This document shows, piece by piece, positions 47,301 to 58,589 of a stretch of 64,000 nt of DNA. Below the pieces are notes generated by a model that saw only the letters and a program-made list of their open reading frames with translations, was not told where the DNA came from and searched no databases. Source of the DNA: Halicephalobus mephisto (lineage: Eukaryota > Nematoda > Chromadorea > Rhabditida > Panagrolaimidae); assembly GCA_009193035.1 (NCBI GenBank), contig SWDT01000296.1:1-64000 (forward strand), read 5' to 3'. Numbering within the stretch: position 1 is the first letter of the stretch; each line of letters opens with the position of its first letter. The position numbers and the translations under genes were made by a program.

Positions 47301-49745
47301 AATTATTATTAAAGATTTTTAATTTCCTAAATTTTAATTTAAAAAAATATTATTAAAGATTTTCAATTTCTTAAATTTAAATAAAAAATATTATTAAAGA
47401 TTTTTAATTTTTTTAAATTTAAATAAAAATTATTATTAAAGATTTTTAATTTCCTAAATTTTAATTTAAATAAAATTATTATTAAAGGTTTTTAATTTCT
47501 TAAATTTAAATAAAAATTATTATTAAAGATTTTTAATTTTTTAAATTCCTTAAATTTAAATAAAAGTATTAAATTTCAACTTTTTAGGGAAACTTTTTCA
47601 CTATGGTACTATCTCACAATCCAGAAAAACTCCACGGAAAACAAGTCGAATGTATGAGTGTAGACTTCCACGGTCGTCCAAGTTCATTAAGTCGATTTAT
47701 GGAAGGAAAAGGACGAACAAGAGACGGATTTAACGACGAAATTTGTCCTGGAATGGTCCACGAAGTTACTGTAGAAGTCAAAGCACAGTATATCATGCTT
47801 GAAAATACTGACAACGGTACTGCATGTAATACAATCCAACCAGGAGAAGATACAGAATTCGATTGTCGATCCAGATGCCGATTAAAAATGATCAGAGAAA
47901 TTTGTAACTGTACTGCTTTGACTCTTAGTTATCTCGAAACAGCCCAAAATCAACTACAGTACCCTTTGTGTGACTACAGCAAATGCAATGTCGAGTAAGA
48001 TTACTGTATTTTAATTCATTTTTCTTTTACTTTTTAGTGTACAAAACAAAAATTATTCCGACAAAAAATGCAGCGAAAAGTGCTATCGAGACTGTAACCA
48101 GATACGGTATGAAATCGACCACGAAACGAAAGGCAGAAGTGTCAGACCAGGTTAGATTTCTCAATTTAAAACTTTTTCGAGATTTTAGTTTTTAAAAATT
48201 CAATAAAATTTTAGAATTTTTTCAATTTGATAAAATTTTGGAATTTTTTTAATTCAGTAAAATTTAAGAATTTTTTTAATTCAATAAAATTTTGGAATTT
48301 TTTTAATTTAATAAAATTTTGGAATTTTTTTAATTTGATAAAATTTAGAATTTTTTTAATTCAATAAAATTTTGGAATTTTTTGAAGGATTCTGAAGTCT
48401 TCCAGAATCCTGTCTAAATTTCTAAAACCTTTTAAAATTAAAAATGCTAGAAAACTAAAAATTCATGTCAGGATAATTTTTTAGTAAAATTAATTTTTAT
48501 AATTTCTAATAAAAATTTTAAAAAAACTAAAAATAATTTAATTTTTTATATTTTAAATTTCATAATTTCTAATAAAAGTTTAAAAAAAATAATTTAATTT
48601 TCTATAATATTTACTACAATTAAAACTAAAAAATTCTATTTTTAACTTTTATTTTCAATGATTTTTGACTTTTTTCAATTAGACAATTGCGCAATTTTTA
48701 AATTTTATTTTTCTTTGTTTATTGAGTTAAAAACCACTCAAAAATCATCCTAGGGCCGAGGTCTATAAAGAGGTCGACATCAAAGTCAAAGTTAAAATCA
48801 AAACAAAGCCTGCAGCATCCATGCAACTTTTAACTAAATCTGTTCATACTTTTGTAGTTACATTTGTGAAGATTTCGAAATCAAAATCAAATCCGCAAGT
48901 TGCGCGCAACATTTTGACAAGTTTATCAACATCGAAATTAGAATTAAAATTAAATCTGCAGGTTGCATGCAACATTTTGACAAACTTATTAACATCGAAA
49001 TTAAATCCGCAGGTTGCGCGCAACATTTTCACAATTTGATCAACATCGGAATTAAATCCGCAGGTTGCGCGCAATAATTGACCAAATTTACCAACATCGA
49101 AACTAAAATTAAAATTAAATCCGCAGGTTGCGTGCAATATTTTGACAATTTGATCAACATCGAAACTAAAATTAAAATTAAATCCGCAGGTTGCGTACAA
49201 TAATTGACCAAATTGACCTGTCCAATTGTTATTCAAACATTCAATTTAATTTTGATATCGACTTTTATAAATTTCGGCAGAAAACAATCATCACACTTAA
49301 ATTTGGCTTATTTGAACATATGTAAAAAAACGTTTAAAATATAATTTTAAATTTTCAAAAAAATTTTTAAAATATAATTTTAAATTTTTCAAAAAAATGT
49401 ATAAATTTTTATATTTTATTTTTAGATATTTCAACAGTGTATCTCAATTGGGGAAGTTTCGAATTCCTAACTCTCGAACAACACCGAATTTGGTCAATGA
49501 CGACTTTCATAGCGGCTTTGGGCGGATCGATCGGGATGTGGCTCGGTTTGAGCATTCTTAGCTTACTTCAAGGAGCGACATATATTTTTTATCTTTTCCG
49601 AGAAAGTAAAAAAAAACAAAGAAAAAATTCTAATTTTTATTCAACAAATCCATTGTCAAATCCATTTAAACCAAAAATTTCCGGACCTCCACCAAGTTAT
49701 GAACATCAACAATCCGATCACAGAACAAACATTCAAGTCAATTAA
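44384..49745 (+). CDS. DEG/ENaC-family cation channel subunit, 772 aa
   Basis: Amiloride-type sodium channel superfamily, a trimeric plasma-membrane channel. Exons 44384-44570, 45063-45615, 46304-47042, 47588-47994, 48038-48150 and 49426-49745 join in frame. A cytosolic Ser/Asn-rich N-terminus of about 270 residues is longer than usual. TM1 is FGFWIIVSVLAILTFKDVVD. The extracellular loop contains NITFCMSRPQAW and the Cys-rich block (FDCRSRCRLKMIREICNC, YSKCNVD, KKCSEKCYRDCNQIRYEID). Pre-TM2 VYLNWGSFEFLTLEQHRI leads to TM2 with the GxS filter in GMWLGLSILSLLQGATYIFY. A Pro-rich tail (ISGPPPSYEHQQ) resembles a PPxY-type ligand. The paralogue among nematode del/acd/asic/egas genes cannot be settled by eye. 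Introns carry family Z and family Y repeats. Confidence 0.9.
45815..46235. repeat. Family Z repeats in intron 2 of the DEG/ENaC gene
   Basis: Three copies of TTCCCGCGCAAAGAGCGAGT; the last is complete, with GAGAGTAAAAAGTGGCAAAT, AAAATCAACTCGCCCTGTCC and TCTCTCTCTCTCTGTTGCGC. Confidence 0.8.
47110..47580. repeat. A+T tandem repeat in intron 3 of the DEG/ENaC gene
   Basis: Eight or so units with ATTATTAAAGATTTTTAATT and CTTAAATTTAAATAAAAA. Confidence 0.7.
48761..49270. repeat. Family Y TIR element in intron 5 of the DEG/ENaC gene
   Basis: Left GTCTATAAAGAGGTCGACAT and right GATATCGACTTTTATAAATT are inverted. The interior has seven AAATCCGCAGGTTGCGCGCA-type units with the GTTGCGCGCAAC palindrome, some decayed to TTGCGTGCAA or TTGCGTACAA. 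Confidence 0.8.
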
Positions 49746-49760
49746 TTTTTTTATACAAAA

Positions 49761-50122
49761 ATCTATAAAAAAGTCGACATCAAATTTGCAGTTTGCGTGC
49801 AACATTTATGCAAGCCAGTCAAAATCAAATTTGCAGTTTGCTTGCAACGTTCAACCAATTCAGTCGGTATTTCTATGTTTATATTCATGAATATTTCGAA
49901 ATTAAATCTGCACTTTGCTTGCAGCATTATGGCAGTTCGGTAAACATCAAAGTCAAAGTTGAACTTGCACCTTGCATCCAATATTTAGACAAACTCAGAC
50001 ATTCATCACTATTTCGAAATCGAAATTAAACCTGCACCTTGCTTGCAATATTGTGGCAAGCTGGTTTATTTAATTGTTGTGCAAAAATTTTGTTTAATTT
50101 TGATGTCGATTAATTTATAGAT
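49761..50122. repeat. Family Y TIR element at the 3' end of the DEG/ENaC gene
   Basis: Left ATCTATAAAAAAGTCGACAT and right GATGTCGATTAATTTATAGA. Internal units carry CAGTTTGCGTGCAACAT and CACTTTGCTTGCAGCAT, decayed from the GCGCGC core. Begins 16 nt after the channel stop codon and ends inside the reading frame of the minus-strand candidate gene. Confidence 0.8.
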
Positions 50123-50193
50123 CTTGACATTTGGTTGTAATTAATAACCTCATTTTTAAAGAGCTTTTGAATAAAATTAATAAATAAACCAAC

Positions 50194-51373
50194 CTGTACA
50201 CATTGAAAGATGTAGGTTCTTCTGAATCCTCGGGCCGAACCCTCTGGGGCACGGAGGCGAACCTGATCGGCTGGACTGACCCATCCGGCGGTCGTGAACT
50301 CGAGGTTTTTGGCATATAACCCTGAAAAGAAGAATTCATATATCAAAACTAAATTAAAAACAAGAAAAATTAAAAAACGTAAGAAAATTCAAAAAAATTC
50401 AGACACGTTGCACTACTTCCAAAAAATAAAATTTTCCATCTAAAATCCACCTATTTTGGAATAAAATCTACCTCTTCATCGTATTATCTACGTAAATTAT
50501 TAAAGTTAAATCTTAAGGGAGATTTAGTACATGAAATCGTCAAAGATCTTCAAAAATAAAAAGTTTGAATAAAACCCTTAAAAATAAATCTTCATATATA
50601 AAATTCACAACAGTTACAAATAGTTCACGATGTTTGTTCGAAATAAATACAAAAGAAATTTTGAAAAAGAATTCATATATGAAATCATCAAAGATCTTTA
50701 AAAATTGAAAAATTTGAAATAAAATACTTAAAATTAATTTTCATATATAAAATTCACGACAATTACAGATAGTTAACAACATTTGTTTAAAATAAGAGGA
50801 AATTACATCCTGAAAAAATTGATATATGAAATCGTCAAAGATCTTTAAAAATTAAAAAATTTGAATAAAAATTTTAAAATTAAATCTTCATATATAAATT
50901 TCACGACAGTTATAGATAGTTCACGATGTTTGTTCGAAATAGATACAAAAGAAATTTTGAAAAAGAATTCATATATGAAATCATCAAAGATCTTTAAAAA
51001 TTGAAAAATTTGAAATAAAATTCTTAAAAATAAACTTTCATATATCAATTTCGCGAAATTTACTGAAATTCAACATTGATTATTCAAAATAAATTTAAAA
51101 AATCAACAAACTGATAAATTTAGAAAATTAAATATGAAATTTCATAATACATTCAAAAACTGCGAAAAATTTTTAAAAGTACTTTAAATAATAATAAAAT
51201 TACCAATAATTAACTAAATATCACCCTAATTATTAAATAAAAACTAAAAATTTAATTTAAATAATAAAAAGTAAAAAATTCAGAATCCAACGATGTTCGT
51301 TCTTTTGATTCCATTTATTCCAAAAAACTCCACGATTTTCCTCGCAAGAACCTTCTTTCCTCAGTTTGGTCAT
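50194..51373 (-). CDS. Candidate short gene downstream of ESCO, probably truncated
   Basis: Exons proposed: 51292-51373 (MTKLRKEGSCEENRGVFWNK...) and 50194-50321, about 70 aa so far. The phase-1 join restores an open frame through a strongly protein-like, GC-rich exon (LYAKNLEFTTAGWVSPADQV, then RLRAPEGSARGFRRTYIFQC). An acceptor GATTGACAG lies 6 nt before the ATG and 134 nt after the ESCO stop, typical of a downstream gene in a nematode operon with SL2-type trans-splicing. After 50194 either a further intron (GTTGGT) begins or the frame reads on to a stop at 50110, inside the family Y element. I recognise no family. Intron 1 (970 bp) is repeat-rich. Confidence 0.45.
50520..51055. repeat. Tandem repeat, unit about 147 bp, four copies
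   Basis: CATATATGAAATCATCAAAG then ATCTTTAAAAATTGAAAAAT recurs near 50534, 50681, 50827 and 50978. Between are CACGACAGTTACAGATAGTT and GATGTTTGTTCGAAATA phrases. Confidence 0.8.
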
Positions 51374-51513
51374 GCAAAACTGTCAATCAAAAACAGGTGA
51401 TGTTTGTCAAAATTTTATGTATATATCCATAATTTCAAAAAATCTTTAAAATTTACAAAAAAAAATTAAGAATCAATGCACAATTAAACTGAAAATTCGA
51501 AATTTAAGAAAAT

Positions 51514-53772
51514 TCAAAAAAGTTCATCTGACAATTCCAAATTTCTTTCGTCATCGTTGTTTATAACCACCGTCGGAATTTGTTCTTTTATTTCTTCCAA
51601 ATTTTGTTTGATTATATTTTTTTTCGATTCTTTCAGTTCATATGTGTTTTTTTCTACTTTTATCCGTTTCGGCGATGGTTGATTTTCTTTATCTAAAATT
51701 TTATTCCTGGTTCCTTGAGTCGAAAATTTTTTCTTTTCTGATATATCGTCAGGATTTTTCGTCAAATCTTCCGGATCATAGATTATATATTGATTCTTAT
51801 TTTTTTCTGAAAGAAAAGCTTTGGCAAATTCTATACAAACAGGATTCGGCTCGACAAAGGCAATTCTCGTCCGTAAAAGTTGCAAATCACTCGAGTACAA
51901 CCTCCGGACGACGTCCAGCATCTTCGAGGCGATTTTCTGTCTTCTTATCGACGGATGAATCCAGAGTCTCTCGATAGATATAAATCCATGTTTTGGGTGA
52001 TCGTCTTTGTAAATCTAAAAAAGTAAATATATTGCAAAAATTAAAATTACGAAATCATCTTGAAATTTTTCAAACTTTCCCGAAACCTTTTGGAATATCT
52101 GCTTTCATATATGAAACAAAATTTTAACGAAATTGTGGAAGAATTCAAAAACTCCAACAAGATTCTAAAAAATTCGAAATAGTTTGAGATTTTTAAAGAT
52201 TTTAGAAGTCTCCAAAGTTTCAAATTTCATACAATTTCAAGTTTTAATTGATTTTAAAGGTTTCAGAAATCTTTAAAATTTCAAAACCATCTAGAATTCA
52301 AGTTTTCAGATAATTTTAGAACTTTTTTTATATTCTGGAAAATTTTAGAAATTTTAAAAATACTTTTAAAGATTTCAAAATGTTTTAAGATAAAAATTCG
52401 AAGGATTTTAGAACTTTTTTTAGATTCTGGAAAGTTTCAAAATCTCGTATTGCATTCTGAAGTTCTGGAAATTTCTAGAATTCTCACTTTACAATGCCGA
52501 AATACTCACTTTTGCTCTCGGCATTAACTTGGCCACAGACACTCGTTCTGTCAAGACGACTCCTCCGATGAAACTGGGGTCTTTGGTGGTCCCGTCGACG
52601 ACGAATAAGTAGCCGATTTGGGATTTATCCGGAGAAAAAACCGGAACATCGTCGCAGATTCCGATTTGAGGATCGACCAATTCTTTGACGACATTCTCGA
52701 ATCTTGTTTTCAAAGTAGATCTGGGTTTGGAGTTAACCTGGAATATGACTCCGTTGATCTTGCCGGCAATGACCTCATGATATGCTTTTCTGAAATCAAA
52801 TTTGAAGTAGAAACAGTGTGAAAAGTTAAAATTAACTTTATTCTATAATGATCTGGAGGAATTCTCGGAAAATTTTAGGGACCAAATCAAGCTACATGAG
52901 AAACTTGTTTAATTTGATAGGTATTTCGTAATCATTTATATTAATGTAAAAATTAAAGTTATAATGGACTACGAGATCGTCTTAGGATGGAATTTTAAAA
53001 GTTTGGAAGTCAAACAACCCACGTGAGAAACTTGTTTAATTTGGTAGGTATTTCGTAATCAGCTTTTTAGAAATATATTTTCTCTAAATTTATCTCAAAT
53101 CTTCTAAACCATGGTTATATATGATAAATAACCCTCTGTCTATCTTTTAGGATTAGTTTTTATATAAGGAAAATATTTATAAAAGTTAAATTTTGCAATT
53201 CTACAAGATTCCGTAATTAGCTTTTTAGGATTATATTTCTCCTAAATTTACTCAAGAACTTCTAAATTACAGTTAAATAAGGTAAATAGCCTTCTGTCTA
53301 TCTTTTAGGATTAGTTTTTATATATGAAAAGTACACAAAAACACGGGAAAACCACAACCCCAAAGTACCCTATCGAATAAGTAATTTTTTAAATAAAAAT
53401 AAAACTTACGATTTCCACGAATTTAAATTCCTGTTATCCACTCTGAAGAACTTTGTCTGAGTAAATCTATTGTGGTACTCGTTGTGGGCTTGTTTGTCCC
53501 TAGGAACGTCGACGGAATACACCATTCCACACTAAAGACCAACATAAAAAATAAAATTGATATATAAAACTTACTTGTAAACAATTGGTCATTCCAACAT
53601 TCTTCTGTCCAGCATCAATAATCAACTGCTTCGGGTCTTCTGAAGGCAGTTTTCGTTTTCTGCTTCCGTTGACGGGGGTACTTGTACAAACAGGATGAAC
53701 TTTTTCTAAGTTTAACGGCGAACCAAAAACCGTCCTGATATCTTGATCCTTTAGTTTCTGCACTTTATCCAT
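51514..53772 (-). CDS. ESCO/Eco1-type cohesin N-acetyltransferase, 366 aa
   Basis: Acetylates the SMC3 subunit of cohesin during S phase to establish sister-chromatid cohesion. Exons 53575-53772, 53410-53531, 52510-52789 and 51514-52014; all joins in frame. The N-terminal part is short. A C2H2 zinc finger spans exons 1-2 (NCLQ|CGMVYSVDVP...HNEYH), the Eco1 hallmark. The central region has YHEVIAGKINGVIFQV and FENVVKELVDPQIG. The GNAT domain includes FLFVVDG-like IGYLFVVDGTTKDPSFIGGV, IERLWIHPSIRRQKIASKML (acetyl-CoA binding) and RIAFVEPNPVCIEFAKAFLS. A charged C-terminal extension of about 90 residues (KENQPSPKRIKVEK) is not typical of vertebrate ESCOs. Confidence 0.85.
53000..53330. repeat. 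Direct repeat of about 150 bp in ESCO intron 2
   Basis: TTTCGTAATCAGCTTTTTAG through GTTATATATGATAAATA, CCTTCTGTCTATCTTTTAGG to ATTAGTTTTTATATA occurs twice (about 53050-53165 and 53210-53325). Confidence 0.7.
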
Positions 53773-54244
53773 GATATCATCGAAAAAATAAAGAATAAAA
53801 ACAGGAGAAAAATAAAAAAGCGCGAAATCACAAATGTCGGAAAACCGTCTTTCGCAATTTGAGTTTCCCGCCAAAGCAACGAGACCAGAAAAATGGAATA
53901 ACTGGCCAGGAATTACGAAATGTAAATTCAAAAGTTTCCAGGTCCTGAAAAGAAAACAATTTTTACATAACATTCGTTTCGTGAAAAAAACCACTTTAAA
54001 ACATTTTTTTTTATTTTTCTTTATTTTTAAAAGTTTTTCTTATTTTTTTTTTGATTTTTTAAATTTTTTTCCTAAAATTTTTGAATTTTGAAGGAAAAAT
54101 GTTCTTTAATTTTTTTGGATTTAAAATTTTTGTTTTTTTTTTGGATTTTTTAATATTTTTTAATATTTTTTAATATTTTTTTATATTTATTGATATGCAA
54201 TATTGCGAATAATCCCGTTGCAATAAAAAATGACAAAAATGCTC
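53773..54244. other. Intergenic DNA between carboxylesterase and ESCO
   Basis: 53773-53990 is fairly GC-balanced and probably holds the ESCO promoter and leader (AAATGTCGGAAAACCGTCTT; CAAAGCAACGAGACC). 53990-54240 is T-rich low complexity. No extra gene supported. Confidence 0.5.
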
Positions 54245-57200
54245 TCATCGAATATCCTTGATTCCAATCGAAAAATCAGCATATTCTTCTTCGTCGATCA
54301 TCGTCATCATCTGGTGGATGGAGTCAAAATGAGCAGCTTGTTTTTCGAATCTTTGATGATCGAAGGAATTTTTCATCTGAGGATCGGATTTTATTATTAA
54401 ATGTCTTTCTGGAAATTCTTCAGAAATCGGAAGCCATTCGGGCCAGGTCCTGGATTCTTCGTTTTTCCCGTTGGGATTCCCGTACTTGGCCAAGTTAGTC
54501 AAAATGGTGCACATCATGTTTGTTATTTTCCTGTCCTTGGAGGTCCTCGTGTAAGGTCCGACGAACATATTCACGTCGAAAATCGCGTTGATTTCAGAAC
54601 AGTGTGTTGGTCCTGGAGAAAATTTTCGATTTAAAAATTAGTAAAAATACAAAAATCATCGTTCATGTCAAGAATTGCGTTTTTGGATTTTTTTGAAAAT
54701 GAATTTCGAGTACTGGTCCCGACAAGAACGATGTTCAACATTTTTACAGTAATCGATTAACTTTTTAGAAATTTTACACCTACCGTAAAATGGCAAATAA
54801 AAACCCAAAGATTTAAGCGATTGAGGGTTGAAATGATGAAAGTCATAAGAGTATACGGTAGAGCCGTTCTCAACGAGTTTTTTGCAGAGATTGTAATGGG
54901 GTACTCCATTAGTAGTGTCTCCGATTAGCTAAAAATAAATTTAAAAAATATATTAATTTTAAAAAAATAATTTTAAAAATATATTAATTCAAAAAATATA
55001 TTAATTTAAAAAAGTATTAAAAAAAATAAATTAAAAAAAAATATTAACTAAAAATAAAGTTTAAAAATATATTAATTCAAAAAATATTTATTTTTAAAAA
55101 TAATTAATTTTAAAAACAACTTACATTAACTATTGTTTTTTGTAATTCTTTTTTATTTAATGATGAAGCTTCGTTAAGGCCATACAGGCTCTCCCAGGCC
55201 TTGTAGGTTATCTGCTGGCTTTTGTCAACGAGTGCATTTGCTTCTAGAATCAGGGCTGATGCTCGGAGTTTGACAAATTTTACTAATTTTCTGTCCACTT
55301 TCTTCATCCCAAGGGCTACTGTAATAAATTACGAATTAATTATTTTAAAATAAAAATAGGAAATTTTAGAAAAAAAATAAATTTCGAAATATTGAAGGTA
55401 AAAAGGTATAATAGAAAAGAAGAGAAAGAAAAAGAGAGAGAAGAAGGGAGAGAGAGAGAAAAAGAAAGAGAGAGAAAAAGGAAAAGAGAGAGAAGAAGAG
55501 AGAGAGAAGAAGGGAGAGAGAGAGAAAAAGAAAGAGAGAAAGAAAAAAGAAAAAGAGAGAGAAAAAGAAAAAGAAAAAAAGGAAAAGAGAGAGAAGAGAG
55601 AAAAGACCAACTAAATACGTGTTTCGCACCCACGTAAAAGAGGAAAATTTGAGCAAGAGAGATCTTGCAACGAAAAGGAGAAGACGCGAGCGGGAAAGTT
55701 TTTGTTTTACTCTTATTATCAATTGTAAGAAGTTTTGTAATTTTTTTAGATACAGGGAAATCGCTATCTGGTCTCGGGCGGTGCGACAAAAGATATAGTA
55801 AACTTTGTAGATTTCTTCACAGACAATTTTTATAATTTTGCGGTTTAAAACTTACAAAATAACAATCCTTCGTATTGAGCGTTGCCGGTTAGGATGATTT
55901 TTTTCGGAGATGCTTTTCTGAGTTCCGACAGTGGCTTCGGAAGGAAGTCCCCGTCGATCACGGGGGTCAGGGGCAGTTGCATGGATTCGAATATCTCGGT
56001 CATTCCGACCATTGTTAATCCTAATTTATCCGCCGGAACTGTCATCATGAACTTCATCAGAGCCACATTGTCGGATTTCGTCCATTTGCCAGGGGAAGGT
56101 TTTTTGAAGCCCAATTCGAGGGCCTTGATTCTGGAATTTCTGGCGACCCTGCATCTGGGGGAGACGGACCAGATGGTTTCGGCGTTGCCACCCATGAGGA
56201 CCGCTTTCCCGAAAAGGTCCCTGGTGTACGGCGACAGACACAGCAGATCGCAACTGACGCCCCCGGCCGACTGTCCGAAGAGAGTCACGTTATCCGGATC
56301 TCCTCCGAAGCCTCCAATGTTGTCCTTGACGAACTTCAAAGCCATGTACTGATCCCACAGACCGTTATTTCCAGGACAGATTTCGTCGTCAGTAGAGAAG
56401 TACCCCAAGAACCCCAGACGGTACTGTATCGTCACAACCACGACCCCCAAAGAAACCAGATTTCTGCAGATCTTCGAATAACGGTACTTAACGGCCGAAT
56501 CCATCACGAAACCCCCTCCGTGGACGTACACCATCACGGGGAAGCGGTCCGTTCCCTCAGGGGGATCCCAATCAGGGGTCATGATGTTCAAGTAAAGACA
56601 ATCTTCGCTTTTCCCTGTTCTTAGTTCTACAGTATCCCAGATGAAGTCCTTCTGGATCGACCGGGATTTGTACTTCGTCGTTCTGAGGATACCCTCCCAA
56701 GGCTCTGGGGGTTGTGGTTTCTGAAAAAAGTTTATTTTTAAATTATAAAAATCAAGAATTTTTTCAAACAAATTTAAAAATTCAAATAATTTTAGAAAAT
56801 TGAATTTTTGTTTGTACAAAAAAAGTTTAATTTTTGGACCAGTAACAAATGCCAAATATTTATGAAAAATATAACCATTGTATCACATTTCGAAGTTTTA
56901 TATGAAACCAAAAGTTACTTTTTTATGTAAATTTAATACAACTATGTATTGCATCTAATATATCAGATATATCAAAGCCGTTCTAATGTATAAATGTATC
57001 ATATACAATCCACCGATATCAACACAAAAAATTGTAACTTTTTAATCAGTAACAAATCAAAATCGTCACAAATGCCAAATATTTATGAAAAATGCGACGA
57101 TTTTATCACATTTCGAAATTTTATATGAAACCAAAAGTTACTTTTTTGTGTAAATTTAATACAACTACGTATTGCATCTAATATATCAGATATATCAAAG

Positions 57201-58450
57201 CCATTCTAATGTATCTATATAACTATACACTCCACCGATATCAACACAAAAAAGTGTAATTTTTGAATAAAAAAATGAAAATCGTCATTATTAAATTATA
57301 TTTTCGTCACAAATGTCTAATATTCACGAAAAATATGACCATTGTGTTACGTTTCGGAATTGTTACAGAACCAAAAACTACTTTTTTGTGTAAACTAGAA
57401 ATTTTCCAAAGTGCTTTTAAAAAATTCAAAGTTTTTTAGGATTTTAGAAGGCTTCAGAAAATTTGAATTTGAAAGTACAGTAATGACCAGAACTGTCGAT
57501 TTCAAACTTGTTAGGATAAAAAATAGAAGTATTTTAACAATCTTCACCAGTACAGTAAGAGACAGGAATGATTATATAACTTGTATACAACTATAACTAA
57601 GAATCCCATTTATTGCCTACAGTACTCCGGACTCCCTGATGTTCAGACTATCGCTTCAGGAGGTCTCTTTCTAGTCTAGTTTTCTGTCCCACCAAAACCT
57701 AAAAGTTCGAATTCGGAATTCTAAGAATCCTAATTCAAACTAAATTGGTTTGATTCAGAAATATCGAAATTAATTCTAAAGTTAATTCGAAGATTTCGAA
57801 AATTTTAAAATTATTTTAAATTTAATTCGGAAATTTTGGAATTAATTTTAAATTTAATTCAGAAATTTCGAAATTAATTCTAAATTTAATTCGAAAATTT
57901 TGGAATTAATTTTAAATTTAATTCGAAAATTTTGGAATTAATTTTAAATTTAATTCAGAAATTTTGGAATTAGTTTTAAATTTTATTCGAAAATTTCGAA
58001 ATTAATTCTAAATTTAATTCAGAAATTTCGAAAATTATTTTAAATTTTATTTGGAAATTTCGAAATCGACAATTTCGGTAATAATTAAGCTGACCTGGAA
58101 TCTTAAATCTCCGATAGGGGGCTTGGCGAACGGGACTCCGAGGTACACACTGGTGGATCTGCCGTCTGGAAGCACATGATGTCTGCCTTGGATTCTACCG
58201 TACTGAGTATCGGCCTCGGGATGAGGATATGCAGTGGTTTTCTTAGAAGATATAATAGAACTCATTTTTGACAATTTCGATCGAACTAAAAATAAATTTA
58301 AAAAAATTATATTTTTTATTAAAAGTTTTAATTTTAAGCGCAATTGTAAATTTTTTTTCAATTACCTTTTGTGTCATTTTTCGCGGCAGAAAACCACGGA
58401 AAGGCCGTGTAAGTTCCTTTTTTGCCCTCGTTAATACGGTAAGTTTTCAT
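54245..58450 (-). CDS. Type-B carboxylesterase, 615 aa
   Basis: Alpha/beta-hydrolase of the cholinesterase/carboxylesterase family; hydrolyses carboxylic esters. Exons 58366-58450, 58095-58285, 55856-56720, 55125-55318, 54784-54928 and 54245-54612 keep frame throughout. Landmarks: YGRIQGRHH, YLGVPFAKPPIGDLRF, EDCLYLNIMTPDW, oxyanion-hole VMVYVHGGGFVMDS, nucleophile GQSAGGVS, acid Glu probably in NAQYEGLLF, and His in YGPTHCSEI. No signal peptide: the N-terminus is MKTYRINEGKKGTYTAFPWF, as in intracellular nematode (gut-esterase-like) members. Intron 3 carries a 200-bp GA microsatellite and intron 2 family X-like repeats. The first exon rests on phase agreement plus good splice consensus; ATG at 58265 is the fallback start. 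Confidence 0.92.
55400..55600. repeat. GA-rich (polypurine) microsatellite in a carboxylesterase intron
   Basis: About 200 bp of GAGAGAGAAAAAGAAAG-type polypurine on the plus strand, polypyrimidine on the transcribed strand. Apparent ORFs on both strands are repeat translations. Confidence 0.9.
56815..57395. repeat. Family X-type repeats in carboxylesterase intron 2
   Basis: Three related modules with AAACCAAAAGTTACTTTTTT, GTGTAAATTTAATACAACTA, ATGCATCTAATATATCAG-like satellite and CAACACAAAAAAGTGTAA. Same components as at 8144-8553. Confidence 0.7.
57720..58075. repeat. 33-bp tandem repeat
   Basis: Eight to nine units of AATTCGAAAATTTTGGAATT then AATTTTAAATTT; lies in intron 2 of the carboxylesterase gene next to the exon 2 donor. 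Confidence 0.75.
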
Positions 58451-58589
58451 TTTAAAAATTTCCAAAGGTCGACAACATTCAACTTTTGCGGAAAATCTGA
58501 AACCTAATAATCATAGTATACAAAAAACGAAAGTAAAAATTGTTGCAAATTTTCCCGGCGCGAATTTTCGAAACAGAAAATTTAAAAAA

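Noticed and set aside
48844..49236. 130-aa minus-strand ORF with ATCGFNFNFSFD-type repeats
   Set aside because: Frame through the family Y tandem units; it reflects unit length divisible by three, with no start context, in an intron.
55329..55789. Ser/Phe/Leu-rich and Glu/Lys/Arg-rich ORFs
   Set aside because: Translations of the GA microsatellite in several frames, inside a carboxylesterase intron.
56026..56352. Antisense ORFs over the carboxylesterase exon 3
   Set aside because: Esterase frame has the GQSAGG nucleophile and other family motifs; opposite and shifted frames do not.
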